Below, one piece after another: positions 54,207 through 64,000 of a DNA stretch of 64,000 bases. The stretch is from positions 89,588-153,587 of the forward strand of contig REED01000173.1 in NCBI GenBank assembly GCA_007695225.1, read 5' to 3'. Both the position numbers and the translations under genes were made by a program. The notes beneath the pieces were generated by a model. The model ran no database searches. It was not told where the DNA came from and saw only the letters and a list, made by a program, of their open reading frames with translations. This stretch comes from Gemmatimonadales bacterium. Lineage in GTDB: Bacteria > Gemmatimonadota > Gemmatimonadetes > Longimicrobiales > Gaopeijiaceae. Each line of letters opens with the position of its first letter. Position 1 is the first letter of the stretch.

Positions 54207-54868
54207 TCCGTTGACGTCGTGTTCGTCGGCCCAGGCTCCCCATCATTCAAGGGGACCCCCGCCGCGTGTCGATAGACCCAGATGATGCGCTGCACGGCCG
54301 TGGCCATGGTGGTCACCGCCAGGACGATCAGTACGCCCTTCAGGACCAGGCCGTCCCACATGAGGCCGAAGAAGAGGGATCCTCCTCCCAGGAGGACCAC
54401 CCGCTCCGCCCGCTGCATGAACCCCACGGAGCAGTCCAGCCCCAGGGCCTCGGCCCGGGCCCGGGTGTAGCTCACCATGAGGGATCCACCCATGGCGAGA
54501 GCGATGACGTACACCATCCAGACGTCCGCCAGCTCCCGGCCATACTGGTTGTAGAGCGAGATGAGGCCGATGAAGACCACGATCTCGCTGAGTCGGTCCA
54601 GGGTGGAATCGTAGAACGACCCGAACTTGGAGGCGAGGCCGCTTTCCCGGGCCACCCGACCGTCGAAGATGTCCACGACCCCACCCAGGAGAACCAGGAA
54701 GCCTGCCCATCGGACATGATCCAGGTGGTAGAGAAACCCGGCCCCCATGGTCACCACGAAGCCAAAGGTGGTGATGGCGTTGGGATGCACCCGGAGTCGG
54801 ACCAGCGCCCGGGTCACCGGGTCGATGACGCGATAGACAGGGTCGCGGAAAACCTTTAGGGAAGGCAT
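54203..54868 (-). CDS. CDP-alcohol phosphatidyltransferase, probable phosphatidylinositol phosphate synthase
   Basis: The 221-residue inner-membrane protein has about six membrane helices and the family signature DG-X2-AR-X8-G-X3-D-X3-D, visible as DGRVARESGLASKFGSFYDSTLD. It would transfer a phosphatidyl group to a polar alcohol. Because ino1 follows with a 4-bp overlap, inositol phosphate is the likely acceptor. Phosphatidylglycerol-phosphate synthase is the alternative, but the context argues against it. Confidence 0.88.
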   Translation of the reverse strand: MPSLKVFRDPVYRVIDPVTRALVRLRVHPNAITTFGFVVTMGAGFLYHLDHVRWAGFLVLLGGVVDIFDGRVARESGLASKFGSFYDSTLDRLSEIVVFIGLISLYNQYGRELADVWMVYVIALAMGGSLMVSYTRARAEALGLDCSVGFMQRAERVVLLGGGSLFFGLMWDGLVLKGVLIVLAVTTMATAVQRIIWVYRHAAGVPLNDGEPGPTNTTSTE

Positions 54869-54882
54869 GGATCGCCGTCGGT

Positions 54883-55239
54883 TCAGGGCATGATGATTCG
54901 GCTTTCCGAACCTTCCTGAATTCCCCGGGAAATGGTCTCGTTCACCTTCTGCAGGAGCTTGTCGAAGTTGGACTGTGCCGCCACCAGACTCTGGTAGGCG
55001 GCCCGGCTCTGGAGGGTGCGGGCCAGCTCCTCGTAGCGGTCCTTCATCTCGTCCGCCGGCTCGGTCCCGGCCCTGAGGGAGGTCATGAGCTCCGATTCCA
55101 GTCCCTCCAGCTCATTCCGGAGGCTGGTGAGTTCCCGGTCTTCGTCGGCCGACTGGGCGGCGCGCTTCAGCGCCTTATACTCATCGGTCCGCCCCAGCAT
55201 CTTCCCCAGATCCAGCGCCATCTCCTGTATCTTCGACAT
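54883..55239 (-). CDS. YlbF/YmcA-family protein
   Basis: The 118-residue helical protein has MALDLGKMLGRTDEYKALKRAAQSADED and LARTLQSRAAYQSLVAAQSNFDKLLQKVNETISRGI, the YlbF/YmcA pattern. In Bacillus these proteins work with RNase Y in mRNA processing. It overlaps prmC by 1 bp and precedes the CDP-alcohol gene. Family assignment is good; function here is inferred. Confidence 0.87.
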   Translation of the reverse strand: MSKIQEMALDLGKMLGRTDEYKALKRAAQSADEDRELTSLRNELEGLESELMTSLRAGTEPADEMKDRYEELARTLQSRAAYQSLVAAQSNFDKLLQKVNETISRGIQEGSESRIIMP

Positions 55240-56219
55240 CAGTCTGTCCTTCGCTCAATTCCCGAGGTGTCGCCGTGGGAACCTCCCACAGCCTCCTCCA
55301 CCCGGCGTCGCGTCGCCAGGATGATCCGGTCTCTCCCCGAAAGGTCCCGCAGCACCACCGGGGCCTCCCACCCCTCCCGGGAACGAATTCGTTCCACTAT
55401 CGCCTGGGCCTGTCCCGACCCGATCTCCAGGGCCAGGATTCCCCCGGGCCGGAGGACGCCCGATGCCCCATCCACCAGCCGGTGGAGGACAGTGAACCCG
55501 TCCTCGCCGGCCTCCAGCGCCAGGTGCGGCTCCCACAGCCGGATCTCCGGCGGCAGCCCCCGCATCTCCCCCCGGGATACATAGGGAGGGTTGGACACCA
55601 CCACGTCCACCCGCTCCTCCGGCGGAAGCGCCTCGTACAGGTCCCCCTCCAGGAACCGGACCCGACCCTCCAGCCCGTGCCGCATCGCGTTCTCCCGGGC
55701 TACCTGGAGCGCGTCCAGGGAGCGATCCGTCGCGGTGACGCGGCGGAAGGGTCCCTCCTGTGCCAGGGAGAGCGCGATGGCCCCACTACCGGTACCAATG
55801 TCCACCGCCTCCAGCGCTTCCCGACCCCATTCCCGGGTCCGGCTCAGCACCGCCTCCACCAGCTCCTCCGTCTCCGGCCGGGGGATGAGGACCCGCTCAT
55901 CCACCACCAGCTCCAACTCACGAAAGGCGGCGCGCCCCAGAATGTACTGGAGGGGGCGACGCTCCGCCCGCTCCAGGAGGAGGGGCTTGAACACCTCAAG
56001 TTCCCCTTCGGTGAGGGGGCGATCGAAGTGGAGATACAGATCCAGCCTCCTGAGTTCCAGGGCATGGGCCAGGAGATGCTCCACGTCGATCCGGACTCCG
56101 GGGATCTCCTTCGCCTCGAGGTACTGGGTGCTCCATCGGAGGAGTCGGAGCACGGTCCAGGGCGTTCCGGCGGGCGGTGGGTCCACCGGTTCGGAGAAGC
56201 GCGGAGGGGTGTCGTTCAC
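55239..56219 (-). CDS. prmC: Release factor glutamine methyltransferase
   Basis: The 326-residue enzyme methylates the GGQ glutamine of release factors. The SAM motif [19 protein letters not shown] and the catalytic NPPY ([13 protein letters not shown]) are clear, and [39 protein letters not shown] is diagnostic. Its ATG overlaps the prfA stop (ATGA), the standard prfA-prmC pairing. The N-terminus is about 15 residues longer than usual. Confidence 0.96.
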   Translation of the reverse strand: MNDTPPRFSEPVDPPPAGTPWTVLRLLRWSTQYLEAKEIPGVRIDVEHLLAHALELRRLDLYLHFDRPLTEGELEVFKPLLLERAERRPLQYILGRAAFRELELVVDERVLIPRPETEELVEAVLSRTREWGREALEAVDIGTGSGAIALSLAQEGPFRRVTATDRSLDALQVARENAMRHGLEGRVRFLEGDLYEALPPEERVDVVVSNPPYVSRGEMRGLPPEIRLWEPHLALEAGEDGFTVLHRLVDGASGVLRPGGILALEIGSGQAQAIVERIRSREGWEAPVVLRDLSGRDRIILATRRRVEEAVGGSHGDTSGIERRTD

Positions 56220-57310
56220 ATCTCCTCCCGGAGCCGTTCCTCCTCCTCCGCGAGGCGAAGAGCATCCAGGAGCTCATCCAGATCCCCTTCCAGAATCTCG
56301 TCCAACCGGTGGAGGGTAAGATGGATCCGGTGGTCGGTGACCCGGTTCTGGGGGAAGTTGTAGGTCCGGATCTTGGCCGACCGGTCTCCCGTCCCCACCT
56401 GGGACTTCCGGTTCCGGGCCCGCTCTGCCTCCTGCTCCGCCACCTGCCGATCCAGAAGGCGACTCCGGAGCACTTTCATGGCCTTGTTCTTGTTCTTGAG
56501 CTGGGATTTCTCGTCCTGACAGGTGACCACGAGGCCTGTGGGGAGATGGGTGATCCGCACCGCTGAATCCGTGGTGTTCACCGACTGGCCACCGGGACCC
56601 GAGGAACGGAAGACATCCACCCGAAGGTCGGAGGGGTCGATGACCACATCCACCTCCTCGGCCTCGGGAAGGACGGCCACCGTGGCCGCCGAAGTGTGGA
56701 TCCGGCCCTGGCTTTCGGTCCGGGGCACCCGCTGGACCCGGTGCACTCCAGACTCATAGCGGAGGACGCCATAGGCGCCGCGCCCCCGCACGGTGCAGAT
56801 GGCTTCCCGCACCGCCCCCGGAATTCCCTCGGAAAGATCCACCAGCTCCACCTCCCACCGCTGATTCTCGGCGAAGCGTCGATACATGCGGAGGAGATCA
56901 GCGGCGAAGAGCCCGGCCTCATCCCCACCCGCGCCCGCCCGGATCTCCAGCACCGCCGGACGGTCCGCCAGGGGGTCCTTGGGAACGAGAAGGCGCCGGG
57001 CCCGATCCCCCAGGGATCGGATCCGGCGCTCCAGGGCATCCACCTCGGATTCCGCCAGCTGCCGGAGTTCGGCATCCTCCACCTCGGCAACCATCTCCCG
57101 TGCGCCGCCGAGCTCCTGGACCAGCCCGTCCAACTCCTTCTTCAATCGGACGACAGACTCCAGGTCCGAACGCTCCTGCCCCAGCTTCCGGAGTTGATCC
57201 GGATCCCGGGAAACCGCTGGGTCGGCGAGACGCAGGCTCACGGCGTCAAACCGTGCCACCGCATCCGCCATCCGGCCCTGGAGGCGCGGGTCCAGGAGAG
57301 GATCGCTCAC
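56216..57310 (-). CDS. prfA: Peptide chain release factor 1
   Basis: The 364-residue factor reads UAA and UAG stops. The GGQ loop is [25 protein letters not shown], followed by [18 protein letters not shown]. The codon-reading tripeptide region reads [19 protein letters not shown], so the PxT motif is PRT here instead of the PAT or PVT I recall as usual. [23 protein letters not shown] is conserved. It lies between rpmE and prmC. Confidence 0.96.
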   Translation of the reverse strand: MSDPLLDPRLQGRMADAVARFDAVSLRLADPAVSRDPDQLRKLGQERSDLESVVRLKKELDGLVQELGGAREMVAEVEDAELRQLAESEVDALERRIRSLGDRARRLLVPKDPLADRPAVLEIRAGAGGDEAGLFAADLLRMYRRFAENQRWEVELVDLSEGIPGAVREAICTVRGRGAYGVLRYESGVHRVQRVPRTESQGRIHTSAATVAVLPEAEEVDVVIDPSDLRVDVFRSSGPGGQSVNTTDSAVRITHLPTGLVVTCQDEKSQLKNKNKAMKVLRSRLLDRQVAEQEAERARNRKSQVGTGDRSAKIRTYNFPQNRVTDHRIHLTLHRLDEILEGDLDELLDALRLAEEEERLREEM

Positions 57311-57358
57311 CGAGGGCCGGGGATGGGGATGGGGAAACGGAACACGCCGCCCTGTGAG

Positions 57359-57377
57359 CGGGCCCGGGCGGGGCCCG
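57359..57377. terminator. GC hairpin just after rpmE stop
   Basis: CGGGCCC-GGGCG-GGGCCCG abuts the rpmE stop on its downstream side. No U-tract follows, so it may limit read-through into prfA rather than end the transcript. Confidence 0.5.
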
Positions 57378-57584
57378 TCAGGACTTCTGTGAGGCGTACT
57401 TGCGGTTGAACCGCTCCACCCGACCCGCAGTATCCACCAGGCGCTGCTTTCCGGTGTAGAACGGATGACAGACGGAACAGATCTCCACCCGGATCACGGG
57501 CTGGGTGGATCGGGTCTCGATCTCGGCCCCGCAGGCGCAGACGATCTTGGCCGCCTGATACTCGGGGTGAATGCCTTGCTTCAT
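57378..57584 (-). CDS. rpmE: 50S ribosomal protein L31, zinc-binding type
   Basis: The protein is 68 residues from ATG 57584, with GGAG upstream; the longer tracked ORF is not credible. [27 protein letters not shown] and [29 protein letters not shown] show the C+ form with both Cys pairs. It leads rpmE-prfA-prmC, an arrangement seen in other phyla. A strong promoter lies about 60 bp upstream. Confidence 0.96.
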   Translation of the reverse strand: MKQGIHPEYQAAKIVCACGAEIETRSTQPVIRVEICSVCHPFYTGKQRLVDTAGRVERFNRKYASQKS

Positions 57585-57644
57585 GGTTGGTCTCCAGAAC
57601 CTGGAAAGAAACGGGCGCGGAAGCCCGTCGGCTATAGCCTGGAA

Positions 57645-57673
57645 AATATAGATGGGGCGCGTATCGGTTTCAA
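57645..57673 (-). promoter_or_regulatory. Sigma-70-type promoter of rpmE-prfA operon
   Basis: On the minus strand TTGAAA (57668..57673) and TATATT (57645..57650) are 17 bp apart. A short hairpin GGGC-TTCCGC-GCCC lies in the leader before the rpmE ribosome site. Confidence 0.78.
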
Positions 57674-57684
57674 GGTACCGCCTC

Positions 57685-59301
57685 CTACTCCCTGCTCGGC
57701 GCCCTGCCTGCCCCGGGGAGTCCGGGGATGGAGAGGGCGAGGATGAGAAGGGTCGCAGCGACCGGCCCACTGAGCGGAGATAGCCATGCGGCAGGAGGGA
57801 TTGGCCCTGTCTCCGGAACCCGAACCACCACGAACGCGAGTTCCGTGTCACCCCATCGCTGGAGTTCGGGGATCGCTCGTCCCCTGGCATCCCATCCCCC
57901 TGCCCTTCCCCCCATGACGCTCCGCAGGGCCGGGAGGGCGAACTCGGTGGCCCGAGCCCTGAGGAAGGCCTCGTGCTGCCTCCTCCCCGCATCCAGGAGG
58001 ACCGGTAACGGCCCCGCACCGGGGCGAAGGGCGCTGTCGTTGGAAAGCTGAAGAAGGAGGAGGGCACCCTCCCGCCGAAGCCGGGCCACCTCTGTGGGAA
58101 AGAGGACCTCGAAGCAGATCAGGACCCCAACGGACTGGCCGGCCCACCGGAAGGGAGGCTGACGGCCTCCCGGTGCCAGACCCCGTCCCGGCCATCCCGC
58201 CCCCAGGAACGCCGTTCGCTCCACTCCCGGAACCAGGCGTCGCTTCTCGTGGACGGTCAGGGCCACTTCCCCCACCTCCAGCCGCAGGACCCCGTTCCGA
58301 TGCTGTCCCTCCCGGACCACGTGACTCCCCGTCACCAGAGGAACCAGGCGGCTCTCGACCCGTGCCTGTAGCGCCGAGAGATAGCGGTCTTCCCGATGCC
58401 CTCCGCCCCCGTTCGCGGCAGTGGAAGGAGGAACCGGAGCTTCGGGCCATGCCTCGGGCAGGGCGTCCATACCTTGACCCCCGGCGCCTTCCTCGGAATC
58501 CGAGGCACCATGGGACAGGCGGAACATGGCGTCTAGAATCCGGGCCTCCCGCTCCGCCGGGTCCCGGACCACGGCAGGGGAGAAGGCCATCTCCACCAGC
58601 GCCACTCGGGAGCCTGCCCCCTCCCGCCCCCCACTTTCGGACCCGGCTACCCCTGCCCCGCCTCCCATCTCCAACAAGCCCCAGAGGAGGAGAACGACCA
58701 GAGCCACTCCGACCCCGGCGCGTCCCAGGACCAGCAGGCCGGCAGCGGCTCCGGCCAGGAGGGCCCCCACCCCCACCGAGCCCAGGAGCGGAAGCAGTGC
58801 GGCGACCCGGGGCCACTCCACCAGCGCAAGCTCGGGACCGGGCCAGGGAACTCCCAGGATCGGGATGACCCCGGGAAGCCAGACCAGCACCGCCCACCCC
58901 GGGACGAGCGCCAGAAGCCGGGGAACCCTGGCGGCGGCCACGGCCCCCAGCACCACCATCCCAACCACGGCGTGAAGACCCCAGACCCCCAGCGCTGCCG
59001 CCAGGGCCATTGGGCCCAGGTGGGACCAGCCGGCAGAGGGAATCCAGTGAAGGACGAGGAGGGAATGGAGTCCACCGAAAAGGGCGCCGAGAAGGGCGCC
59101 GGGCCGGATGCCGGCTCTCCCCGGGGGGAGCCTCCGGACGGCGTCGGCCAGGAGGAGAAACGCCGGAACCACAAGGATGGGGAGAGGATGGGGAGGGAGC
59201 GCCAGGGCGAAGAGGAGGGCACTCCCTGCCCCGGCCAGAAGGGCACCGCTCCGAGGGAGTGGAGGGGTTATCCCTCCTCCCCAGCCGCCCATCCACCCCA
59301 C
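57685..59301 (-). CDS. lnt: Apolipoprotein N-acyltransferase
   Basis: The 538-residue membrane enzyme adds the third acyl chain to lipoproteins. The N-terminal half is a run of membrane helices (about residues 18-215). The nitrilase-like domain has the catalytic Glu expected around LPEAWPEA, Lys in [11 protein letters not shown] and Cys in VLICFEVLF, and a final helix near the C-terminus. It is unusually rich in Gly/Ala/Val. The start may be GTG 59301 or ATG 59292. It overlaps the beta-barrel gene by 34 bp. Confidence 0.9.
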   Translation of the reverse strand: MGWMGGWGGGITPPLPRSGALLAGAGSALLFALALPPHPLPILVVPAFLLLADAVRRLPPGRAGIRPGALLGALFGGLHSLLVLHWIPSAGWSHLGPMALAAALGVWGLHAVVGMVVLGAVAAARVPRLLALVPGWAVLVWLPGVIPILGVPWPGPELALVEWPRVAALLPLLGSVGVGALLAGAAAGLLVLGRAGVGVALVVLLLWGLLEMGGGAGVAGSESGGREGAGSRVALVEMAFSPAVVRDPAEREARILDAMFRLSHGASDSEEGAGGQGMDALPEAWPEAPVPPSTAANGGGGHREDRYLSALQARVESRLVPLVTGSHVVREGQHRNGVLRLEVGEVALTVHEKRRLVPGVERTAFLGAGWPGRGLAPGGRQPPFRWAGQSVGVLICFEVLFPTEVARLRREGALLLLQLSNDSALRPGAGPLPVLLDAGRRQHEAFLRARATEFALPALRSVMGGRAGGWDARGRAIPELQRWGDTELAFVVVRVPETGPIPPAAWLSPLSGPVAATLLILALSIPGLPGAGRAPSRE

Positions 59302-60032
59302 ATGAACTGGCCTCCCAGGCGGAACTGGAGGTAGGAAAAGCTCTGGACCAGTTCATATCGGGTCTCGCCCACCAGACGGAACTGTTGGGTGAGGGGCACC
59401 TCCACGCCGGCGTGGACGTTGATCCCCGCGCGGATGGAATTCAGGAGATCCTGGATGAAGGTGTCCTCGATAGCGGCCCCTCCGCCCCTCAGAACGTGGG
59501 CCGTCCCCCCGGCACCGGCGTAGGTGAGAAAGCCAGGGGGCACACGCCAGACCACATGGGCGTCGGCGTTCACCGCCACGTCGGAAAGGGAGATCTGGCC
59601 AAGGTTCACCGTGGGTCGGCTCCCGGTCTCCGCCTGCACCAGATCCTCGACCCGCTCCTCCAGGGCCCGGACCTCGGAACGACGCAGGGAGGAGGACCAG
59701 CGGGAGAGTCCTGCAGTCACCCGGACCCCGGGTCCCAGGAACCCCAGGTCGGCGCGCATCCCGAAGGAGCCCGTGGATTCCACCCCGGAGGGGAAGACGG
59801 CGCCCCCCTCCAGCATCACGCCCCGAAAAGAGAGATTCTCGTAATCGAAGTCGGCCAGCCCCTGGGCCGCCGCGGGTCGGGCCCCCATGAGGAGAAGGGC
59901 GAAGAGGATCCCCAAGAGGATCACCGCACCACCCACGATCCAGGCTACACCGACGAGCCCGCTTCCGATGGGCCGCTCCTCGGGGCGCCGGACCTCCTTC
60001 CGGTGATCGGACCGCCGCTTACGCCTCGCCAT
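59268..60032 (-). CDS. Probable outer-membrane beta-barrel protein
   Basis: The protein is 254 residues from ATG 60032, which has GGAGG 9 nt upstream; the tracked ORF to 60506 runs under hemL. A basic N-region and a hydrophobic segment (about 26-50, [22 protein letters not shown]) end at ARPAAAQG, a signal-peptide-like site. The rest shows alternating strand patterns ([54 protein letters not shown]) as in small outer-membrane barrels. Substrate and role are unknown. It lies between hemL and lnt. Confidence 0.75.
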   Translation of the reverse strand: MARRKRRSDHRKEVRRPEERPIGSGLVGVAWIVGGAVILLGILFALLLMGARPAAAQGLADFDYENLSFRGVMLEGGAVFPSGVESTGSFGMRADLGFLGPGVRVTAGLSRWSSSLRRSEVRALEERVEDLVQAETGSRPTVNLGQISLSDVAVNADAHVVWRVPPGFLTYAGAGGTAHVLRGGGAAIEDTFIQDLLNSIRAGINVHAGVEVPLTQQFRLVGETRYELVQSFSYLQFRLGGQFMWGGWAAGEEG

Positions 60033-61329
60033 TCGCCACCGCCTCCGCCGCGCCCTGGGCGGCCTCAAGGGTATGGGCCAGTTCCTCCTCGCCGTGCCGC
60101 ACCGATAGGAAACCGGCCTCGAAGGCGGAGGGCGCCAGGAACACCCCCCGCTCCAGCATCTCCCGATGGAACCGATTGAACCGCGCAAGGTCCGCCGCTG
60201 CGGCGTCCTCGTAGCTATGGACCGGCCCGGGATGGAAGAAGACACCGAACATGGACCCCTCGACACCACCTGAGGCGGGGATTCCCGCTCCGTCCAGGAT
60301 CCCGAGAAGCCCGTCCACCAGGCGTCGGGCATACGTCTCCAGCGCCGGGTAGGGATCATGGGCCTCCAGCCAGGCCAACTGGGCGTTGCCCGCAGCAGTG
60401 GCCAGGGGATTCCCTGAGAGGGTGCCGGCCTGGTACACCGGGCCCACCGGTGCCACCTGTTCCATGATGTCGCGCCGCCCTCCGAAGGCTCCAACCGGGA
60501 GTCCACCCCCGATGACCTTGCCCAGGGTGGTGAGATCAGGGACGATCCCGAAGCGCTCCTGCGCCCCGCCCCGCCCCACCCGGAAGCCGGTCATGACCTC
60601 GTCGAAGACCAGGAGGGCGCCATGATCCCTGGCGATCTCCTGGAGGCCCTCCAGGAACCCGGGCTGGGGCGAGATGAGTCCCGCGTTCCCCATCACCGGC
60701 TCCAGGAAGATGGCGGCGAACTGATCACCCTCCCGCTGGAAGAGATCCCTTACGGCATCCAGGTCGTTGAAGGGGAGCAGGGCAGTATCCCTCACCGCAG
60801 CATCGGGAACCCCCGGGGAGTTGGGGAGGCCGAGGGTGGCCACGCCAGAGCCCGCCGCCACCAGGAAGGGGTCGGCATGGCCGTGGTAGCACCCGGTGAA
60901 CTTCAGGAAGCGGTTTCTTCCCGTGTAGCCCCGGGCCACCCGGAGGGCGCTCATGGTGGCTTCGGTGCCGGAATTCACCAGGCGAACCATCTCGATCCCG
61001 GGAACCAGGCGAACCAGTCGCTCCGCCAACTCCACCTCCGCCTCGGTGGGCGCACCGTAGCTTGTCCCACGGGAAAGCTGCGCCCGCACCGCCTCGTTGA
61101 TCACCTCCGACGCGTGACCCAGGATAAGGGGGCCCCACGACATGATGTAATCCACGTATCGTCGGCCCCGGGTGTCCTCCAACCAAGCGCCTTCACCACG
61201 GGCCACGAAGAAGGGGTCTCCGCCCACCGAGCGGAAGGACCGGACGGGGGAATTCACTCCCCCGGGAAGGACGGCCTGGGCCCGGCTCCAGAGTCGGGCG
61301 AAGGCTTCAGGCGACTGTGCTTCGGTCAT
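60019..61329 (-). CDS. hemL: Glutamate-1-semialdehyde 2,1-aminomutase
   Basis: The protein is 436 residues from ATG 61329; the tracked extension to 62295 lies under rimO. The enzyme makes 5-aminolevulinate for tetrapyrroles. [54 protein letters not shown] and the PLP lysine in [18 protein letters not shown] are diagnostic. Its presence means the cell uses the C5 route to heme, which is relevant to the degenerate HemW at 45-46 kb. Confidence 0.96.
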   Translation of the reverse strand: MTEAQSPEAFARLWSRAQAVLPGGVNSPVRSFRSVGGDPFFVARGEGAWLEDTRGRRYVDYIMSWGPLILGHASEVINEAVRAQLSRGTSYGAPTEAEVELAERLVRLVPGIEMVRLVNSGTEATMSALRVARGYTGRNRFLKFTGCYHGHADPFLVAAGSGVATLGLPNSPGVPDAAVRDTALLPFNDLDAVRDLFQREGDQFAAIFLEPVMGNAGLISPQPGFLEGLQEIARDHGALLVFDEVMTGFRVGRGGAQERFGIVPDLTTLGKVIGGGLPVGAFGGRRDIMEQVAPVGPVYQAGTLSGNPLATAAGNAQLAWLEAHDPYPALETYARRLVDGLLGILDGAGIPASGGVEGSMFGVFFHPGPVHSYEDAAAADLARFNRFHREMLERGVFLAPSAFEAGFLSVRHGEEELAHTLEAAQGAAEAVANGEA

Positions 61330-61457
61330 GTATGGATCGGAGGTTGGAGTAATGGACACCCGGACGGACAAACAACCGGCGGCATGATGGTAGGGGGGCG
61401 ACGGGCCCGGGTCCAGGGCACCCCTTCGCACCCCTTCGCCGGAAGGACAGCCGGAGT

Positions 61458-63014
61458 CTATTCGGCCGGGTTCAGGATCCGGGCGATGAGGTCGTACTCC
61501 AGGGCGTCCACGATCTCCACCTCCACCAAGGACCCGACGGCCAACTCCCCCGGCGACGCCCGGCTCGGCGATCCGGCGGGGTCGATCCCGTGTCCGGGAT
61601 CCGGCGCGACCGAGATGATCCGGGTCAACCCGTCCACATCCGGCGCCTGCCCCCGGGTCCGGGCCTCGGCGCGGATCTCCGGGTCCCCCTCCACCAGGCG
61701 GTCCACCAGAACCGTCTCCCGCCGCCCGATGCGCGCCTGGTTGGCGTCGAAGGAGATCTCCCGCTGGAGGTCCATGAGGGCCTCCATTCGCTCCCGCTTC
61801 TCCTCCTCCGGGATCTGCCCCTCCATCTCGGCCGCCGGCGTCCCTTCCTCCTCCGAATACGGGAAGGCTCCCACCCGTTCGAATCGGATCTCTTCCAACA
61901 GGTCCAGCATCTCCTGGAACTCCCCGTCCGTCTCTCCGGGAAAGCCCACAATGACGGTGGTGCGCAGGGTCAAGTCGGGAATGGCATCCCTGAGCCACCC
62001 CACCCGCTCCCGGATGGTGGCCTGGCGCTCCGGCCGCCGCATCCGCTTCAGTACCGGGTCGCTCCCGTGCTGGATGGGCATGTCCAGATAGGGGAGGAGG
62101 CGGGGCTCCGACGCCAGGAGCTCCACCAGTTCCGGGGTGATCCCGGACGGGTACATATAGAAGAGGCGGTACCAGGGAATGGAGGTTCCATCCAGGAGCG
62201 CTCGGAGGAGATCCGGGAGGAGGGGTGTGGGTTCCGCCTCCACTCCGGAGCCGGCGGCCTGCACCGCCTTTCGCCGAAGGTCCCGCCCGTACCACGTGGT
62301 GTCCTGGGAGATGATGTTGAGCTCCAGCACCCCTCGGGCTTCCAGCTCCCGGGCCTCCGCCACCAGCTCCTCCACGGGTGCGGAGCGATGGAGGCCTCGC
62401 ATGTGTGGGATGGCACAGAAGGCGCAGGTATGATCACACCCCTCCGAGATCTTGAGATGGGAGGTGTGGGGGGTATCGGTGGAGAGGATCCGAAGGGCCC
62501 GCTCCATCTGGGGGACGGCCGCCGCCTCGGGAAGGAGGCCCCTGGACCGGAGTTCGGGGACGAGCCCCTGCATCTCGGTGAGTCCCAGGAAGAGATCCAC
62601 CTCGGGGATCTCCGCCGCCAACTCCTCCTTGTAGCGCTGAACCAGGCATCCCACCGCCACCACCGCCCTGAGCTCGCCCTCACCCTTCAGAGCACACGCC
62701 TCCAGGAGGGTCTCCACCGACTCCTCCTTGGCTGCGTCGATGAAACCGCAGGTATTTACGATGACCACCTCGGCCTCGTCCAGGCGGGAGGACACCCGGG
62801 CGCCATTGCCCACCAGGGCCGCCATCATCCGTTCCGAGTCCACGGTGTTCTTGTCGCACCCAAGGGTGATGAGCCCGATCCGGGGGCCGAAGGGCTGTCC
62901 GGTGGGATCCAGATGATGCTCTACCGCCGTTGCGTCCCGACCCACCCCGGGACGGACGGGGTCCGGAACCACCGGGAAGACCGGGAGGTCCCGGGTTCGG
63001 AGGCGACCACTCAT
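61458..63014 (-). CDS. rimO: Ribosomal protein S12 methylthiotransferase RimO
   Basis: The 518-residue radical-SAM enzyme adds a methylthio group to S12 Asp. The N-terminal MTTase domain has [15 protein letters not shown] and [16 protein letters not shown], the radical-SAM cluster is [11 protein letters not shown], and [21 protein letters not shown] follows. A C-terminal TRAM domain ends it. The N-terminus has an extra stretch of about 45 residues. Its start overlaps the lolA stop by 4 bp. Confidence 0.95.
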   Translation of the reverse strand: MSGRLRTRDLPVFPVVPDPVRPGVGRDATAVEHHLDPTGQPFGPRIGLITLGCDKNTVDSERMMAALVGNGARVSSRLDEAEVVIVNTCGFIDAAKEESVETLLEACALKGEGELRAVVAVGCLVQRYKEELAAEIPEVDLFLGLTEMQGLVPELRSRGLLPEAAAVPQMERALRILSTDTPHTSHLKISEGCDHTCAFCAIPHMRGLHRSAPVEELVAEARELEARGVLELNIISQDTTWYGRDLRRKAVQAAGSGVEAEPTPLLPDLLRALLDGTSIPWYRLFYMYPSGITPELVELLASEPRLLPYLDMPIQHGSDPVLKRMRRPERQATIRERVGWLRDAIPDLTLRTTVIVGFPGETDGEFQEMLDLLEEIRFERVGAFPYSEEEGTPAAEMEGQIPEEEKRERMEALMDLQREISFDANQARIGRRETVLVDRLVEGDPEIRAEARTRGQAPDVDGLTRIISVAPDPGHGIDPAGSPSRASPGELAVGSLVEVEIVDALEYDLIARILNPAE

Positions 63015-63826
63015 CGGGTGATCACCTGGACGCCGGGGGGCGGTACGAAACGGAAGCGCTCTCCCGGGATGGCCGCGTTGAGCACGAGTCCGAAGAGTTC
63101 CAGTTCCCGAACGATCCCCTCTTCCTCCACGATCTCCAACTGGAGGATGACGGGGTCGTCGGTGGCGACCCAGATGCGGGCCCTGAGGTACGGAGATGCC
63201 TCAAGGGGTTCGAGTGAGATGACATGGGCCTGGCGTCCGCCCACCAACTCCGTCCCTTCCAGGGTGGATTCATATCGACGCCCGGGGTCACTCAGGAACT
63301 CCCGGTGGAGGTCGAAACGTCCCCCGGTGGCGGCAAAGGAGCTCCGGAATACCTGGCCATCGTCCACCGATGGGAAGTAGACCCAGACGAACTCGCCATC
63401 GGCCACGATCCGGTCCCCCTCCGGATCGGTGAAGCGCATCTCGAAGCGGTCCGGCCTGGCCTGGCAGAGCTCTCCACGGCTGCGGGTGGTTTGACGCATG
63501 AGGTCGTTGCGGACCTCCTGGCGAAACTCGGCGCAGAACGACGCCATGGAACGATAGCGCTCCGCCGCCCGCTCCATGATGGCGGTGGCATCCTGGGCCT
63601 CCAGGGACGAGGGCGCCGTCAACCCCGCTGTCAGGGACCCGAGAGCGAACGCCGAGAGGAGGGCCAGTTTCCGGATCCGGCTGGAGGACCCGGCACGCGC
63701 GATCCCGGAGCAGTACCGTTGAGGACGCGGGCGCGGCGGCGAGCCGGGGGACCGGAGGGGAATCGAAGGCTTCATGTGCTCAATCTGCCGCGAAGGGGAG
63801 GCGGAGGGAACCGGGGGAGCATCCAT
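63011..63826 (-). CDS. lolA: LolA-like outer-membrane lipoprotein carrier
   Basis: The best-supported start by SD is ATG 63826 (GGGAG, 8 nt); ATG 63775 would also fit. A hydrophobic segment (KLALLSAFALGSLTAGLTAPSSLEAQD) precedes the mature domain, which reads RYRSMASFCAEFRQEV, EGDRIVADGEFVWVYFPSVDDGQVFRSSF and VATDDPVILQLEIVEEEGIV, the LolA fold. It would carry lipoproteins across the periplasm. The pre-signal region is unusually long under either start. lolA and lnt in the same run indicate a lipoprotein pathway. Confidence 0.88.
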   Translation of the reverse strand: MDAPPVPSASPSRQIEHMKPSIPLRSPGSPPRPRPQRYCSGIARAGSSSRIRKLALLSAFALGSLTAGLTAPSSLEAQDATAIMERAAERYRSMASFCAEFRQEVRNDLMRQTTRSRGELCQARPDRFEMRFTDPEGDRIVADGEFVWVYFPSVDDGQVFRSSFAATGGRFDLHREFLSDPGRRYESTLEGTELVGGRQAHVISLEPLEASPYLRARIWVATDDPVILQLEIVEEEGIVRELELFGLVLNAAIPGERFRFVPPPGVQVITR

Positions 63827-63915
63827 CGACTCCTCTCCCGGCGTGTCTCCCCTGGTACACGGAGCCGGAGGGAAACGTTCGGGGCCCCGCCCGTACGCCT
63901 CCCCAGCGAACCGGA

Positions 63916-64000
63916 CCAGAAGGCTGTGGAAGAAGTACAGGGCGCCACCGTTGGGAGCGCCAGGGAGCCCTGATCGTAGGCGGCGACCCGCAGGCATAGC
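63916..64000. mobile_element. MITE-like repeat, copy C (cut by window edge)
   Basis: In inverted orientation these 85 bp match copy B at 40676..40760 with only two mismatches, from the terminal AAGGCTGTGGAAGAAGTACA inward to the GGCATAGC at the edge. The element continues off the window. The tracked lolA ORF extends into it only because the repeat happens to be open in that frame. Confidence 0.85.

Noticed and set aside
61422-61446. CACCCCTTCG direct repeat as a possible CRISPR or attachment site
   Set aside because: Only two short copies with no spacer structure or integrase nearby.
61330-62295. N-terminal extension of hemL in the ORF track
   Set aside because: It runs under rimO and is Gly/Pro-rich; HemL proper begins at 61329.

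Overview
The window is a gene-dense, high-GC bacterial chromosome segment in which nearly every gene lies on the minus strand, so transcription runs from high to low coordinates. It carries lolA, lnt, exbB/exbD/tonB and a beta-barrel-like secreted protein, which indicates a diderm (two-membrane) cell. It also carries genes more familiar from Gram-positives: divIVA, cdaA, hrcA, rex, mutS2, ylbF and an RsbU/W/V-type partner-switching module. This mix, with the GC content, fits a Gemmatimonadota-like organism. That placement is inferred from gene content; no phylogeny was run.

Layout in transcription order (right to left): a repeat copy at the right edge; lolA-rimO-hemL-beta-barrel protein-lnt; a promoter, then rpmE-prfA-prmC-ylbF-CDP-alcohol phosphotransferase-ino1-tmk-S41 protease; asparaginase and a carboxymuconolactone decarboxylase-like protein; obgE-dprA-degenerate hemW-hrcA-dnaJ-prmA; one convergent plus-strand ORF; a HIT protein; a second repeat copy; yqeY; mutS2-dnaG-zinc-ribbon coiled coil-recJ-rsmD-coaD-pta; STAS-antisigma kinase-PP2C phosphatase-rsmA; rex-exonuclease; a metallo-beta-lactamase-fold gene; thiolase-hbd-acyl-CoA dehydrogenase-leucine dehydrogenase-glyA; two small conserved genes; nnr-thiL-plsC-eno-ftsB-like; tRNA-Met(CAU) with an intrinsic terminator; a hypothetical gene; gdpd-tilS-hpt-ftsH-folP-cdaA; exbB-exbD-exbD-tonB with a clear promoter and a terminator; a repeat-filled gap; yggS-divIVA-ileS (cut by the left edge).

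Most genes are housekeeping and arranged in tight operons with 1-4 bp overlaps: translation termination, lipid head-group synthesis, DNA replication and repair, tRNA and rRNA modification, folate, c-di-AMP and membrane energy transduction. No CRISPR array, prophage, toxin-antitoxin pair or transposase gene was recognised.

The points that stand out are: a family of small palindromic, MITE-like repeats (three copies plus a solo end); a full-length HemW-family protein at the usual hemW locus that has lost the radical-SAM cysteines; a perfect 18-bp Rex operator between the rex promoter and rex; a single convergent plus-strand ORF; a glycerophosphodiesterase whose catalytic HRGG motif lies upstream of the first ordinary start codon; and an inositol-phospholipid gene pair. 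No clearly new multi-gene system was found; the degenerate HemW and the repeat family are the best leads.
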